A stretch of 15,495 bases of DNA. It comes from Kiritimatiellales bacterium. GTDB lineage: Bacteria > Verrucomicrobiota > Kiritimatiellia > Kiritimatiellales > Pontiellaceae. Below the pieces are notes generated by a model that worked only from the letters and a program-made list of their open reading frames with translations, ran no database searches and was not told the DNA's origin. Position numbers and translations under genes: made by a program. Shown one piece after another: positions 1 to 8,748 of this stretch. Within the stretch, counting starts at the first letter, position 1. Every line of letters starts with the position of its first letter. The DNA is taken from the NCBI GenBank assembly GCA_030621805.1, contig JAUXGY010000011.1:1-15495 (forward strand), written 5' to 3'.

Positions 1-154
1 GTACGCCAGCTCTATTAGAAAATTACTTACCCGATTTGTCTCAGTTACAAATACTCTATTCAAAAGAAGAAAAGTTCCGCTTTGTAAATCCATTCTTCAA
101 ACATGGGTTACTCTGAAAACTTCCCTAACCGTTGAAATTTTTACGTCTCATGGT

Positions 155-183
155 TTGGCAATTCCCGATGCTTCCTCTACTCT
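155..183 (+). promoter_or_regulatory. Possible weak promoter of the MNT-HEPN(-carB) unit
   Basis: TTGGCA (155-160) matches the -35 consensus at 5 of 6 positions. It is followed after 17 nt by TACTCT (178-183), only 3 of 6 for the -10. Transcription would start near 190, about 30 nt before the first gene. The rest of 1-221 is AT-rich and holds no gene I can support. The call rests on spacing and the -35 alone, so it is weak. Confidence 0.22.
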
Positions 184-221
184 TCCATGAATTTTAAAAA
201 AAGGTCCCTGCATTAAGGTTT

Positions 222-521
222 ATGGATATGATTTCTACCCAACAAACACTTCGAACCTTGAAAGAGTTCAAAGCCAATTCGGGTGCTGAATACGGCATCG
301 TATCACTTGGTATTTTTGGTTCCCTCGCCCGCAATCAAGCGAAAGCAGATAGTGATATTGATGTGGTCATTGAAACAGAATCGGTAAACCCCTTTCAACT
401 AGTTCACATTCGCGAACAACTGGAAAGCCTGCTGGGCACACATGTCGATATTGTTCGGATGCGGAAAACCATGAACAAGTTCCTCAAAAAACGCATTGAA
501 CAGGAAGCTGTTTATGTTTGA
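222..521 (+). CDS. mntA: MntA-like minimal nucleotidyltransferase (antitoxin of an MNT-HEPN pair)
   Basis: This is a 99-residue minimal nucleotidyltransferase. The polymerase-beta-type signature is clear: G33-S34, then ten residues, then D45-x-D47, with a third acidic metal ligand at D76 in HVDIV. The C-terminal EAVYV ending is usual in this family. In characterised MntA/HepT systems (type VII toxin-antitoxin) the MNT protein transfers AMP to a tyrosine of the HEPN toxin and silences it. All three acidic residues are present, so an active enzyme is expected. The start is uncertain: ATG at 222 lies only 3 nt after AAGG (215-218), while the in-frame ATG at 228 has a better 9-nt spacing and would remove two residues. 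The last 8 nt overlap the HEPN gene, which fits co-translation. The gene is AT-richer than carB, consistent with horizontal acquisition. Substrate specificity is inferred from the family and the partner. Confidence 0.88.
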   Translation: MDMISTQQTLRTLKEFKANSGAEYGIVSLGIFGSLARNQAKADSDIDVVIETESVNPFQLVHIREQLESLLGTHVDIVRMRKTMNKFLKKRIEQEAVYV

Positions 522-894
522 TACGGAGCTATTAACTGAAATTTTGATACAAATTGATCACGCGATCGAGGTTGTATCTATTCGTTTTTCTGTCATTGAT
601 TCTGCTGATGATTTCCTTGAAACCCCTGAAGGATTGGAAAAACTAGATAGTATCTGCATGAAACTCATCGCCATTGGCGAAAGCGTTAAGAATATAGATA
701 AACATACCGACCACAAGCTGTTCCCTCAATACCCCGGAATCGATTGGAAGGGTGTAATGGGCGTGCGCGACATTATTTCACACCACTATTTTGACCTGGA
801 TGCCGAGGAAATCTTTGAGATTTGCAACACGTATATCCCTCCGCTCCACAAAACAATTAAAACAATGATCACCGACTTGAAAAACAGAGGTTAG
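514..894 (+). CDS. hepT: HepT-like HEPN ribonuclease toxin (DUF86 family)
   Basis: This 126-residue, mostly helical protein belongs to the HEPN/HepT (DUF86) family. The catalytic motif RX4HXY is intact: R85, H90, Y92. In studied HepT proteins this motif forms an RNase site at the dimer interface, and its tyrosine is the target of AMPylation by MntA. I chose ATG 514 because AGGAAG (502-507) sits 6 nt upstream. An in-frame TTG at 496 would add six residues but has no ribosome binding site of its own. The gene overlaps the end of the MNT gene by 8 nt (+1 frame), the usual compact TA layout. Its stop is only 3 nt from the carB ATG, so transcription almost certainly continues into carB. Toxicity and target RNA cannot be read from the sequence. 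Confidence 0.88.
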   Translation: MFDTELLTEILIQIDHAIEVVSIRFSVIDSADDFLETPEGLEKLDSICMKLIAIGESVKNIDKHTDHKLFPQYPGIDWKGVMGVRDIISHHYFDLDAEEIFEICNTYIPPLHKTIKTMITDLKNRG

Positions 895-897
895 CCC

Positions 898-3800
898 ATG
901 CCCAAACGCGAAGATCTTCATCACATTCTAATCATCGGATCCGGTCCGATCGTGATCGGTCAAGCTTGCGAGTTTGACTATTCGGGGACTCAGGCCTGCA
1001 AGGCGCTACGCGAGGAGGGATACACGGTCTCGTTGATCAACTCCAATCCGGCGACCATCATGACCGACCCGGCGACGGCTGACCGCACCTACATCGAGCC
1101 CATCACTCCCGAAGCGGTTGAAAAGATTATCATTAAGGAAAAGCCCGACGCGATTCTTCCAACGCTTGGAGGCCAGACCGCGCTCAACACCGCCATGAAA
1201 CTCGTCGAGCAAGGCATCCTCGAAAAGCATGGCGTCGAGATGATCGGTGCCACCTACGATGCCATCATGCGCGGCGAGGAACGCGATCTCTTCAAAAAGG
1301 TGATGGCCGAGGCAGGTATCGAAACCCTGCGCAGCTACGAAGTTCATGATCTAACCGAAGCTAAACGCGTTGCGGAAGAAGACCTTGATTTCCCCATCAT
1401 TATTCGCCCTTCCTTCACGCTCGGCGGAACCGGCGGCGGTATTGCCAATAACATGAAAGAGCTTATGGAGATCGCCGAGGGCGGCCTTAAGGCCAGCCTG
1501 ACCACCGAAGTCCTGCTCGAAGAATCGGTCTTCGGCTGGAAAGAATATGAGATGGAAGTGATGCGCGACAAAAAGGATAACGCCGTCATTATCTGCTCCA
1601 TCGAAAACATGGACCCGATGGGTATTCATACCGGCGACTCCATCACGGTTGCCCCGGCGCAAACCTTGACCGACCGTGAATATCAGATCATGCGCGATGC
1701 CTCGCTGAAAGTACTGCGTGTGATCGGCGTCGAAACCGGCGGTTCCAATGTTCAGTTCTGCATTCAACCCGACACCGGCCGCATGGCGATCATCGAGATG
1801 AACCCGCGTGTATCGCGCTCCTCTGCCCTCGCCTCTAAAGCGACCGGCTTCCCGATCGCTAAGCTCGCCGCCAAACTTGCGGTAGGCTACACGCTCGACG
1901 AACTGCCCAACGACATTACCAAGGAAACCCCGGCCTGCTTCGAGCCCTCCATCGACTATGTCGTCACCAAGCTCCCTCGCTTTACCTTTGAAAAGTTCCC
2001 TGCCGCCGACAACAAGCTCGGTGTCAGCATGAAGTCCGTCGGCGAAACCATGGCCATTGGCCGCAACTTTAAGGAATCGTTGCAGAAGGCATTCCGATCC
2101 TTGGAAATCGGCGTCGACGGCCTCGATCTCAAGGCCGAGACCAAAGTGAATGAGAGCAAGCTCGACACCTATCTGCTGACCACCTGCACCGAGCGCACCA
2201 TTGCCATTAAGATCGCACTCAAGAAAGGATACACGATTGAAAAGATCCATGAGATGACCTATCTCGACCCTTGGTTTATCGACCAGATTCTCCAGATCGT
2301 TGAAATCGAGAAGCAAATCATCGATGCCGCCGAGTTGGATTATGACTTACTCAAACACGCCAAGAAAAATGGGTTCTCTGATGAGCAGATCGGAGTCCTT
2401 CGTGGTCGTACAGGGAACGATATTCGCACACTCCGCAAAGGGATGAACATCATCCCCGTCTACAGTCTGGTCGACACCTGCGCCGGTGAATTTGCGGCAT
2501 CCACGCCCTACTTCTACTCCTGCTATGGCGACCTCGACGAAACCCGCCAGACCGAAAAGCAGAGCGTGATCGTGCTTGGCTCCGGCCCCAACCGCATTGG
2601 ACAAGGCATCGAGTTCGACTATTCCTGCGTCCACACGGTCAAAGCGTTGCGCGAAATGGGCTACGAGGCCATCATGGTCAACTCCAACCCCGAAACCGTT
2701 TCGACGGACTACGATACCTCCGATAAACTTTATTTCGAGCCGCTCACCTTCGAAGACGTCATGAACATCTACGAGGCCGAAAAACCACTCGGCATGATTG
2801 TCCAGATGGGCGGTCAAACTCCGCTCAACCTTGCCGACCGTCTACTCGAAGCTGGCGTCCCCATCCTTGGAACATCGCCCAAAAGCATCGCGGCCGCCGA
2901 AGACCGGGAGCTCTTCCGCCAACTGCTCGATAAGCTCCAACTCAAGCAGCCTGAGTCCGCCACCGCGCGCACGCTCGACGAAGCCAAGACCATTGCCAAA
3001 CGCATCGGCCTGCCCGTCATGATCCGCCCATCATTTGTGCTCGGCGGACGCGCCATGATGGTTGCTTACGAAGAAGAGGAACTCGAACCCTTCGTCAACG
3101 CCGCCTTTGCCGCAAGCCCGGATCACCCCGTGCTGATCGACCGTTTTCTCGAACACGCCATCGAAGTAGATATCGATATTATCTGCGACGGAAAAGATGT
3201 CTACGTCGGAGGCGTAATGGAACACGTTGAAGAAGCCGGCATTCACTCCGGCGACTCCGCCTGCTCGATTCCCCCCTACACCCTTTCCGACGAAATCATC
3301 GAACGCATTAAAATCGCCTGCACTGCTATGGCGCTCGAACTGAATGTTAAAGGACTGATGAATACGCAGATCGCTGTGAAAGACAACGACATCTACATTA
3401 TCGAAGTCAATCCACGCGCCTCTCGCACCGTCCCCTACGTCTCTAAAGCCACCAACGTGCCACTTGCCAATATCGCCACACAGGTTGTCATGGGGAAAAC
3501 CTTGGATGAATTGGATATGGTCGGTTTTGAACCAAAAATTGAATGGTTCGCCATCAAAGAAGCCGTCTTTCCCTTCAATCGTTTTGCGGGCGTCGATCCG
3601 ATTCTCGGGCCGGAAATGAAATCGACGGGCGAAGTGATGGGCATCGACAAAACCTTCGAGCTCGCCTTCTGGAAAGCCGAAATTGCGGCTGGTCAGGTTT
3701 TGCCGGCGGAAGGCTTTGTCTTCCTCAGTGCAAAGGATCGTGACAAGGGCTGGATTGTCGAAATTGCCAAAGAATTTTCTGATATGGGATTCAAGCTCAT

Positions 3801-4104
3801 CGCCACGGAAGGCACTGCACAGGCTCTGCACAATGCCGGTCTCGAAGTCTTGCTTACCCACAAACTCGCCGACGATGGAAAGAATGTTATTGATCTCATG
3901 AAAGACGGTGATGTGCAGTTACTCGTCAACACACCCACCGGTCCCGTCGCTCGCGTTGACGAAATTAAGATCCGCTCCGAAGCCATCCTTCGCGGCCTCC
4001 CGATCGTCACCACCGAATCCGGCGCAAAAGCCACAGCCAAGGCCATACGGTATATTTCTGAAAATGATTGGAATGTAAAACCGATCCAAGAATACCATGC
4101 GTAA
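898..4104 (+). CDS. carB: Carbamoyl phosphate synthase large subunit
   Basis: Makes carbamoyl phosphate from bicarbonate, ammonia (channelled from the CarA glutaminase) and two ATP, for pyrimidine and arginine synthesis. At 1068 residues it is full length (E. coli CarB is 1073). The two homologous synthetase halves are plain: GSGP at 14-17 and again at 561-564, the ATP-grasp segments IRPSF-LGG at 169-177 and 709-717, and the metal-binding E-x-NPR-x-SR at 300-307 and 836-843. Residues about 405-550 form the oligomerisation region. Residues about 945-1055 are the MGS-like allosteric domain, with the conserved ATEGTA turn at 969-974, where nucleotide effectors bind in E. coli. AGAGG at 886-890, inside the HEPN gene, gives a 7-nt spacing to the ATG. 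No carA lies next to it in the window. The position directly behind a toxin-antitoxin pair is odd. Codon choice is much more C/G-ending than in the two preceding genes. Confidence 0.98.
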   Translation: MPKREDLHHILIIGSGPIVIGQACEFDYSGTQACKALREEGYTVSLINSNPATIMTDPATADRTYIEPITPEAVEKIIIKEKPDAILPTLGGQTALNTAMKLVEQGILEKHGVEMIGATYDAIMRGEERDLFKKVMAEAGIETLRSYEVHDLTEAKRVAEEDLDFPIIIRPSFTLGGTGGGIANNMKELMEIAEGGLKASLTTEVLLEESVFGWKEYEMEVMRDKKDNAVIICSIENMDPMGIHTGDSITVAPAQTLTDREYQIMRDASLKVLRVIGVETGGSNVQFCIQPDTGRMAIIEMNPRVSRSSALASKATGFPIAKLAAKLAVGYTLDELPNDITKETPACFEPSIDYVVTKLPRFTFEKFPAADNKLGVSMKSVGETMAIGRNFKESLQKAFRSLEIGVDGLDLKAETKVNESKLDTYLLTTCTERTIAIKIALKKGYTIEKIHEMTYLDPWFIDQILQIVEIEKQIIDAAELDYDLLKHAKKNGFSDEQIGVLRGRTGNDIRTLRKGMNIIPVYSLVDTCAGEFAASTPYFYSCYGDLDETRQTEKQSVIVLGSGPNRIGQGIEFDYSCVHTVKALREMGYEAIMVNSNPETVSTDYDTSDKLYFEPLTFEDVMNIYEAEKPLGMIVQMGGQTPLNLADRLLEAGVPILGTSPKSIAAAEDRELFRQLLDKLQLKQPESATARTLDEAKTIAKRIGLPVMIRPSFVLGGRAMMVAYEEEELEPFVNAAFAASPDHPVLIDRFLEHAIEVDIDIICDGKDVYVGGVMEHVEEAGIHSGDSACSIPPYTLSDEIIERIKIACTAMALELNVKGLMNTQIAVKDNDIYIIEVNPRASRTVPYVSKATNVPLANIATQVVMGKTLDELDMVGFEPKIEWFAIKEAVFPFNRFAGVDPILGPEMKSTGEVMGIDKTFELAFWKAEIAAGQVLPAEGFVFLSAKDRDKGWIVEIAKEFSDMGFKLIATEGTAQALHNAGLEVLLTHKLADDGKNVIDLMKDGDVQLLVNTPTGPVARVDEIKIRSEAILRGLPIVTTESGAKATAKAIRYISENDWNVKPIQEYHA

Positions 4105-4156
4105 GGGGAAAGGAAAATATTGAAGTCCCAATTCCCCCGAAACGTACCCCCTTCGG

Positions 4157-4246
4157 GAGGCACGACCTTTCTCCACCATCAACGCTGAGCTCTCCGCCCT
4201 ACGGTTGTGGGACACGGTTCTTTTTGAAAAAAGGTCGTGGTGCCTC
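4157..4246. repeat. 90-bp element with inverted ends between carB and the activase gene
   Basis: The left end GAGGCACGACCTTT (4157-4170) is mirrored by AAAGGTCGTGGTGCCTC (4230-4246). The arms match over 14 bases apart from a 3-nt GTG duplication in the right arm. The right arm contains two bases of the stop codon of the minus-strand activase gene (4245-4247). A smaller stem, CCCGAA/TTCGGG (4136-4141/4152-4157), abuts the left end. Neither structure is followed by a clear T run, so a standard intrinsic terminator is not shown. With carB and the activase gene converging here, the structure could still block or protect both 3' ends. Alternatively it is a copy of a dispersed genomic repeat. Confidence 0.55.
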
Positions 4247-7200
4247 ACGGTACATTAATTCTTTCCGCTCCCCTAAGAGTAAGAACCCTTTCTAGCTGAT
4301 TGAAAGGAAGGATTCCGGGACTCACGGCGGGGATCTTTTTCTTGCTCTTCAGCGGAGCGGCATCCGGCGCTATCATGATTTTGTGCAGGCGCTTAGATTG
4401 GAGGACGAAGGTTTCTAGCCGAGCCTCGATCACTTGCGGGAATGGGCTCCCGTCGCTTTCAATGGCCAGAAAGGGCAACGTTTCCATCTGCGAGGTAATC
4501 CGATCCATGGCCTTGTCTTTTCCGGCACCCTGCAGCAAGTGCTCGCGATCCATCACCAGATTGAGAATAGATTCGCTCAGCCGGTTGGGCATGCATCCAA
4601 AAGGCCCAATGGAAATCGATCCACAGAAATCCTTTCCAACTTCTGCCACGGGTCCACCGATAGTGAGAATCGCCTCGCCGATGAGGTTTTTGGAGATAAA
4701 TCGGCTTCCGGCATCGACGAGGTGGTTCATCTCAATGAGCCGATGGGTATGCCATCCGGATTTCGCAAGAATGTTGTTCACATCCTTTTCGGCCTTGATC
4801 ATGATTTTCCAGCGGACTTTGTTTTCGAGCCGAGCCTTCCTGCTGGTCAACAGGTCGTTAAGCTGATGGTCGAACTGGTAGTTCGTGTAGTGCACCCATT
4901 CGTGGACCGGTGCCACATGCGTGGCCAACCCCTGCTGCGCCAGGTATTCGGGGAGCCATCGCCGAGCCAACCCCTCGCTTCGGACATAGATCTCGCCCAC
5001 CAAAAGCACCGTGGGCACCTCGCTCACCGGACGCTTCATCGGGATGCCAGCCAGGCTGTCCGCCGCCTTTTTCAAGGCCGTTCGCACCCCCGACCAACCC
5101 AAATTTCCCATCGAAAGCAAAATATCGTTAAAGATAGCATCAAGCTGCTCGGTAGCCTCTTTGGGGTTGCGGGCGTTCACGAGCATTAAGTTTCGGATAT
5201 TCTGAAAACAGCCTGCAATCACCGAGGAATACCATCCGAGAAGCACAAACTCCGCACCCAGTCCAGCATAGCTATCGTCACTACTCAGCGACATAAAGGC
5301 AACGTCTTCCACCCCCTGCTTCGCCAGTAGTTTTTTCATGAACACCCGGTATTGCCCAAAGCGGCAGGGGCCTTCCGAGGTCGGCATGAAATACACTGTT
5401 ATCTCGCCTTTAGGGCGGCGCTCCAGATAGCGTAAAAGAGCCCCCGTCGTGAGCTGTAGCGGGAGGCATTCTTTGCAAAGCGTGTTCCCCTTCCCCATTT
5501 TTAAATCCTCCTCGGACATGGCCGGAAGCGCCTCGGCGCGAACCCCGACCTTCCCGCAGGCCGCCGCAAATCCACGAATCAGCCAGTGGTTCATGGAGGG
5601 GAAAACCAGCTTTACCCGGGGATCGTTTAAGGAAACCTCTTCACCGGAACTGGTCGTGATAGTAAACTGCTTGTCGACCGTGCGGGAGATGGCCTGCGGA
5701 CGGCGCGGCGATTGAACTTCCGTCCCAACGTCCTTCACGACCCGGTAGCGATCCACAATATCGAGGAAGGCTTCGATGCGTGTTTCGAGCCCTGCATCGG
5801 CGGTGTGGTTGTCGAGCTCCAGCGTCAGCGACGGCTTGCGGCCCAGAATATCCCGGAAAAAACCGACAATAAAGGAGTCGGGGCCACAGGAAAAATTGGT
5901 GATGTAGGTGCCAAACAGCTGGGGGTGTCGCTTGACGACTTCGGCACCCTTGAGAATGATCTGCCCCATCGACCAATACATACCGTCTTGCGGATCGACC
6001 TCTTTGAGATCCAGAAAATCCATGGGAATCAGATAGTATCCCCGCGACGCAAACTTGTGGGGAATCCCCTTGTTCGCTTCGGGGGCAAAGGCGTTGTAGG
6101 GCCGGCCAAACAGAACAATGCCCACGCGCTCGGGATCGGCCTCGATCTCGGCGAGCACCTCCCGACCTCGCCTGCGCATGGCATACTCCACCTTCTTCTG
6201 TACCACCCATGCTTTATCGAAGGCGCGCCTCGCCGCATCCGATGTGGCACCGAGCGTACGAGCCAGCTTGACGAGCTGCCCCTTAACGACCTCGGCCCCC
6301 TTGTTAAACTGCAAAAATGGCTTGTGGAAAGGAATGCTTCCTATCTCCTGCTCGAATGCTGCACTTAGCACAAAGGGTTCGCCCTGAACCAACGGGCAGA
6401 GCTTCGAGGGATAGTATCCATTCTCCACCTCCAACCCATGGATATGGGGAACAAAGAGATGATCCGGCCGCTTTTGTAGCAAGTTGTGAAAATAACCATG
6501 CGAAATTTCCAGCGGGAAGCAAAACGGCGCAGCGCGTGAGTCCACCCCCTCGGGATCGATCTCGTCTGGCAACAGGGTTTTGTAGCCGATGCCTTCGAAA
6601 AAATGGGAGAAGAAGGGATACAGCGTGTTGGAGAGAAAGCTCCGGTTGATCCCGACCGTCGGGGCGTCGTCCGGCAGGCCATCGGCAGCATAGTCCTTGA
6701 AGACCATCCGCTCGCGGAGTGCAACCAGATCATAGTCCCCGGCCTCCAGCTCAAGATGGTGCTGGAGATTGTAGTATCGGTTGCAGGCACCGCCAAACGG
6801 GATCACCTTCCCCTCGATTTTCACCCTGCTGATTTCACATCCAATATCGCACCTTTCCTTGCCGCCCTTGCAGACGAATGGCGCACGATAACCGACCTCC
6901 CGTTCGACCAATGCATCCAGGGAAAACACCCCCTCCTGCATAAGTCCCTGGGCGATTCGGTCCTGAACCTCGAGCGCCACGCCATACGCGCCCATCAGTC
7001 CCGGTTCCGGTGGCACCACAATCTCTTTTCCGGAAAGGGCCGCCATGGCAATCGGAACAGCCCGGTTGTAGCAGACGCCGCCCTGCATAAAGACCTTCTT
7101 GCCAACGGGACGCGAACCCTTCACCCGGTTCACATAGTTCATGCAGATGGAATAGACCAGTCCGGCCACTGTATCCTCTTTCGATACCCCCTCGTGGGAG

Positions 7201-8630
7201 GCATTCTTGATGTCGGACGAAATAAACGCGGCGCACTGGTCATTAAAATTGGGAGGAACCGTTCCCTTCATGGCCCATCCGGCAATATCCTCCATCTCGA
7301 TCCCCAACGACTCCTTGGCGGATTCTTCGAGAAAGGAACCCGTTCCTGCCGAACACGCTTCGTTCATAGCATAGTCCGAAGCCACCCCGTTGGTGATAAA
7401 TGTGTATTTTGCATCCTGCCCTCCAATTTCAAAAATAGTGTCCACTTCGGCGTCGAAATGGATGGCGGCGGTTGCATGCGCTATAATCTCGTTGATCACC
7501 CCATCGGTCAGTGCATGCAAACCCGCAATCTTTCTTCCCGAGCCTGTAACCCCCAGCCCCTCAATCACAATCTCCACCCCGCCCAACTGCCCACGTAGTG
7601 CGCGGTAGCAGTCCCTCGAAGCGCCAACAGGATCGCCGGCGGTTCGCAAATACTCAGAAGCCACGATCCGTCGGTCGGACTGCCGCACCACCACCGCCTT
7701 GGTGGTGGTCGAACCCACATCGAGCCCGAGAATGCACAAATCGCCATCCCGTGCCTCGCCGCGCTCCATCGTTGCAAACGTCACCCGCTCCTCGAAAGCG
7801 CCCAAGGCCGGGTGGTATTCAAACTGGGAACAGTGGGCTTTGAAAAGGTGATCCACGCACACCGCTTCCGTATCGTTGTCGAATGCCCACAAAGCCGTGC
7901 CCAATGCCTCGAAATAGGTCGCCTCGTCCGGCACCTCTAGCCCCTCGATATCTTCCCGAAGATACTCGATCATCACATCGTTACGGGTGGTTCCACCCAC
8001 CACCAAAATGTTCTGTTTGGGAATGTTCTTTAGTAGCTCCAACACCTTGCCTGCCATCATCCGGCACAGCCCTGCCACCACCTGCCCTTTGGGGATTCCC
8101 TTGTTGGTTGCGTGGGTGCAGTCGCTCTTGCAAAACACCGAGCATCGTCCCGAAACCGGATAGGGCTTTTCCGAGCGTGCATACCGCACGGCCTCGTCGA
8201 GTCCCACATCCATGCGCCGGATTTGCTGCAGGAAAAACTCCCCCGTTCCCGACGCACATTTGTTGCCCGTGTAGACCTTGCCGATGCCTCCCTTCGCATC
8301 CAGCGTGTAGACAATGAACGTCTCCCCTCCGGCGCTCACGACGGCATTCATCTTCGGGTAGCGATCCCCGACAAAAACAACCGCATGCTCGATCGCCAGT
8401 GGTTCCGACACGGAGGTAAGATTTAGCAGGTGGCGTAGCTTCCGCCCAGTGGACGCAATACGATCAAACGATTCGAGGTCACGCGAGGCCAAGAGATCGA
8501 AAACCACCTTCTTAGGGTTCCCGTCATGCGCCCGCGATACCACGTCCACGACCTTGGGGCCTGATCCCGCCTTCTCCATCTCGACGATCGAAATCGTCGA
8601 TGCTCCACAACAAACTCCAAGCACTTTCAT
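4245..8630 (-). CDS. Giant fused acyl-CoA dehydratase activase / HgdB-like protein (BcrAD/BadFG - DUF2229)
   Basis: This 1461-residue protein joins parts that are separate in the 2-hydroxyglutaryl-CoA dehydratase and benzoyl-CoA reductase systems. Residues about 1-255 and 298-560 are two ASKHA-fold activase domains. The second is canonical: DVGSTTTK at 304-311, GGQD at 403-406, and cluster-binding cysteines C426 (ACSAGTG) and C466 (DQCAAF). The first keeps the cysteine pair (C125, C163) but has C7-C8-G-A-S-T where DxGST is expected, and GGET instead of GGQD. Residues about 590-965 resemble DUF2229/HgdB-like domains (FGRPYN 841-846, FSCGPDSF 913-920). Residues about 1005-1190 are a further HgdB-like unit (CKEC 1052-1055, GPCRFGQYR 1087-1095), and the tail holds C1336 and C1346. 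Known activases use ATP and a [4Fe-4S] cluster shared by two subunits to fire one low-potential electron into a dehydratase. Proteins of this fused layout occur in anaerobes, but I know of no defined substrate. Start: ATG with AGGAGGT (8637-8643) 6 nt upstream. Confidence 0.9.
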   Translation of the reverse strand: MKVLGVCCGASTISIVEMEKAGSGPKVVDVVSRAHDGNPKKVVFDLLASRDLESFDRIASTGRKLRHLLNLTSVSEPLAIEHAVVFVGDRYPKMNAVVSAGGETFIVYTLDAKGGIGKVYTGNKCASGTGEFFLQQIRRMDVGLDEAVRYARSEKPYPVSGRCSVFCKSDCTHATNKGIPKGQVVAGLCRMMAGKVLELLKNIPKQNILVVGGTTRNDVMIEYLREDIEGLEVPDEATYFEALGTALWAFDNDTEAVCVDHLFKAHCSQFEYHPALGAFEERVTFATMERGEARDGDLCILGLDVGSTTTKAVVVRQSDRRIVASEYLRTAGDPVGASRDCYRALRGQLGGVEIVIEGLGVTGSGRKIAGLHALTDGVINEIIAHATAAIHFDAEVDTIFEIGGQDAKYTFITNGVASDYAMNEACSAGTGSFLEESAKESLGIEMEDIAGWAMKGTVPPNFNDQCAAFISSDIKNASHEGVSKEDTVAGLVYSICMNYVNRVKGSRPVGKKVFMQGGVCYNRAVPIAMAALSGKEIVVPPEPGLMGAYGVALEVQDRIAQGLMQEGVFSLDALVEREVGYRAPFVCKGGKERCDIGCEISRVKIEGKVIPFGGACNRYYNLQHHLELEAGDYDLVALRERMVFKDYAADGLPDDAPTVGINRSFLSNTLYPFFSHFFEGIGYKTLLPDEIDPEGVDSRAAPFCFPLEISHGYFHNLLQKRPDHLFVPHIHGLEVENGYYPSKLCPLVQGEPFVLSAAFEQEIGSIPFHKPFLQFNKGAEVVKGQLVKLARTLGATSDAARRAFDKAWVVQKKVEYAMRRRGREVLAEIEADPERVGIVLFGRPYNAFAPEANKGIPHKFASRGYYLIPMDFLDLKEVDPQDGMYWSMGQIILKGAEVVKRHPQLFGTYITNFSCGPDSFIVGFFRDILGRKPSLTLELDNHTADAGLETRIEAFLDIVDRYRVVKDVGTEVQSPRRPQAISRTVDKQFTITTSSGEEVSLNDPRVKLVFPSMNHWLIRGFAAACGKVGVRAEALPAMSEEDLKMGKGNTLCKECLPLQLTTGALLRYLERRPKGEITVYFMPTSEGPCRFGQYRVFMKKLLAKQGVEDVAFMSLSSDDSYAGLGAEFVLLGWYSSVIAGCFQNIRNLMLVNARNPKEATEQLDAIFNDILLSMGNLGWSGVRTALKKAADSLAGIPMKRPVSEVPTVLLVGEIYVRSEGLARRWLPEYLAQQGLATHVAPVHEWVHYTNYQFDHQLNDLLTSRKARLENKVRWKIMIKAEKDVNNILAKSGWHTHRLIEMNHLVDAGSRFISKNLIGEAILTIGGPVAEVGKDFCGSISIGPFGCMPNRLSESILNLVMDREHLLQGAGKDKAMDRITSQMETLPFLAIESDGSPFPQVIEARLETFVLQSKRLHKIMIAPDAAPLKSKKKIPAVSPGILPFNQLERVLTLRGAERINVP

Positions 8631-8714
8631 GTTTTTACCTCCTGGTTAAACATGTGGCCTGCCAAAAAAGATAAAATCCTCTATCAGAATCAGTCCCCGT
8701 CCGCCTCGTTGCAG

Positions 8715-8748
8715 TGTGTAATGTATCCACTACACAGGGGGTTTACAA
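8715..8748 (-). promoter_or_regulatory. Promoter with overlapping palindromic operator for the activase gene
   Basis: Read on the minus strand, TTGTAA (8743-8748) and TACATT (8720-8725) are spaced by 17 nt and each match the sigma-70 boxes at 4 of 6 positions. A 22-bp palindrome at 8715-8736, with arms TGTGTAATG and CACTACACA around TATC (one mismatched pair), covers the -10 box and half the spacer. This is a typical place for a repressor to bind. Transcription would begin near 8713, leaving a leader of about 80 nt. The regulator is not in the window. Confidence 0.45.

Noticed and set aside
112..114. N113 in the GGND motif of the phosphofructokinase (protein residues 112-114) as a damaged active site
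   Set aside because: GGNDS followed by KTIDND is, as far as I recall, a normal variant among pyrophosphate-dependent enzymes. The coordinates given here are residue numbers in the pfp product (gene at 11712-12935).
2..190. Open frame of 62 codons running in from the left edge and ending at TGA 188-190
   Set aside because: The translation is rich in Ser/Thr/Leu/Lys, almost lacks acidic residues and does not look like a folded protein. Such a length can occur by chance in AT-rich DNA. It could be the end of a gene outside the window, but nothing supports this.
496..513. TTG start for the HEPN gene
   Set aside because: The ATG at 514 has AGGAAG 6 nt upstream; the TTG has no ribosome binding site.
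1351..2316. Long open frames antisense to carB (up to 321 codons) and others in 2347-3861
   Set aside because: They mirror the codon bias of carB on the opposite strand, have no Shine-Dalgarno and are His/Gly/Phe-rich nonsense. carB is fully conserved over them.
4434..7598. Plus-strand open frames of 251 and 331 codons (4434-5189, 6603-7598) opposite the activase gene
   Set aside because: They are complement-strand shadows of a conserved 1461-residue protein, without start signals or recognisable domains.
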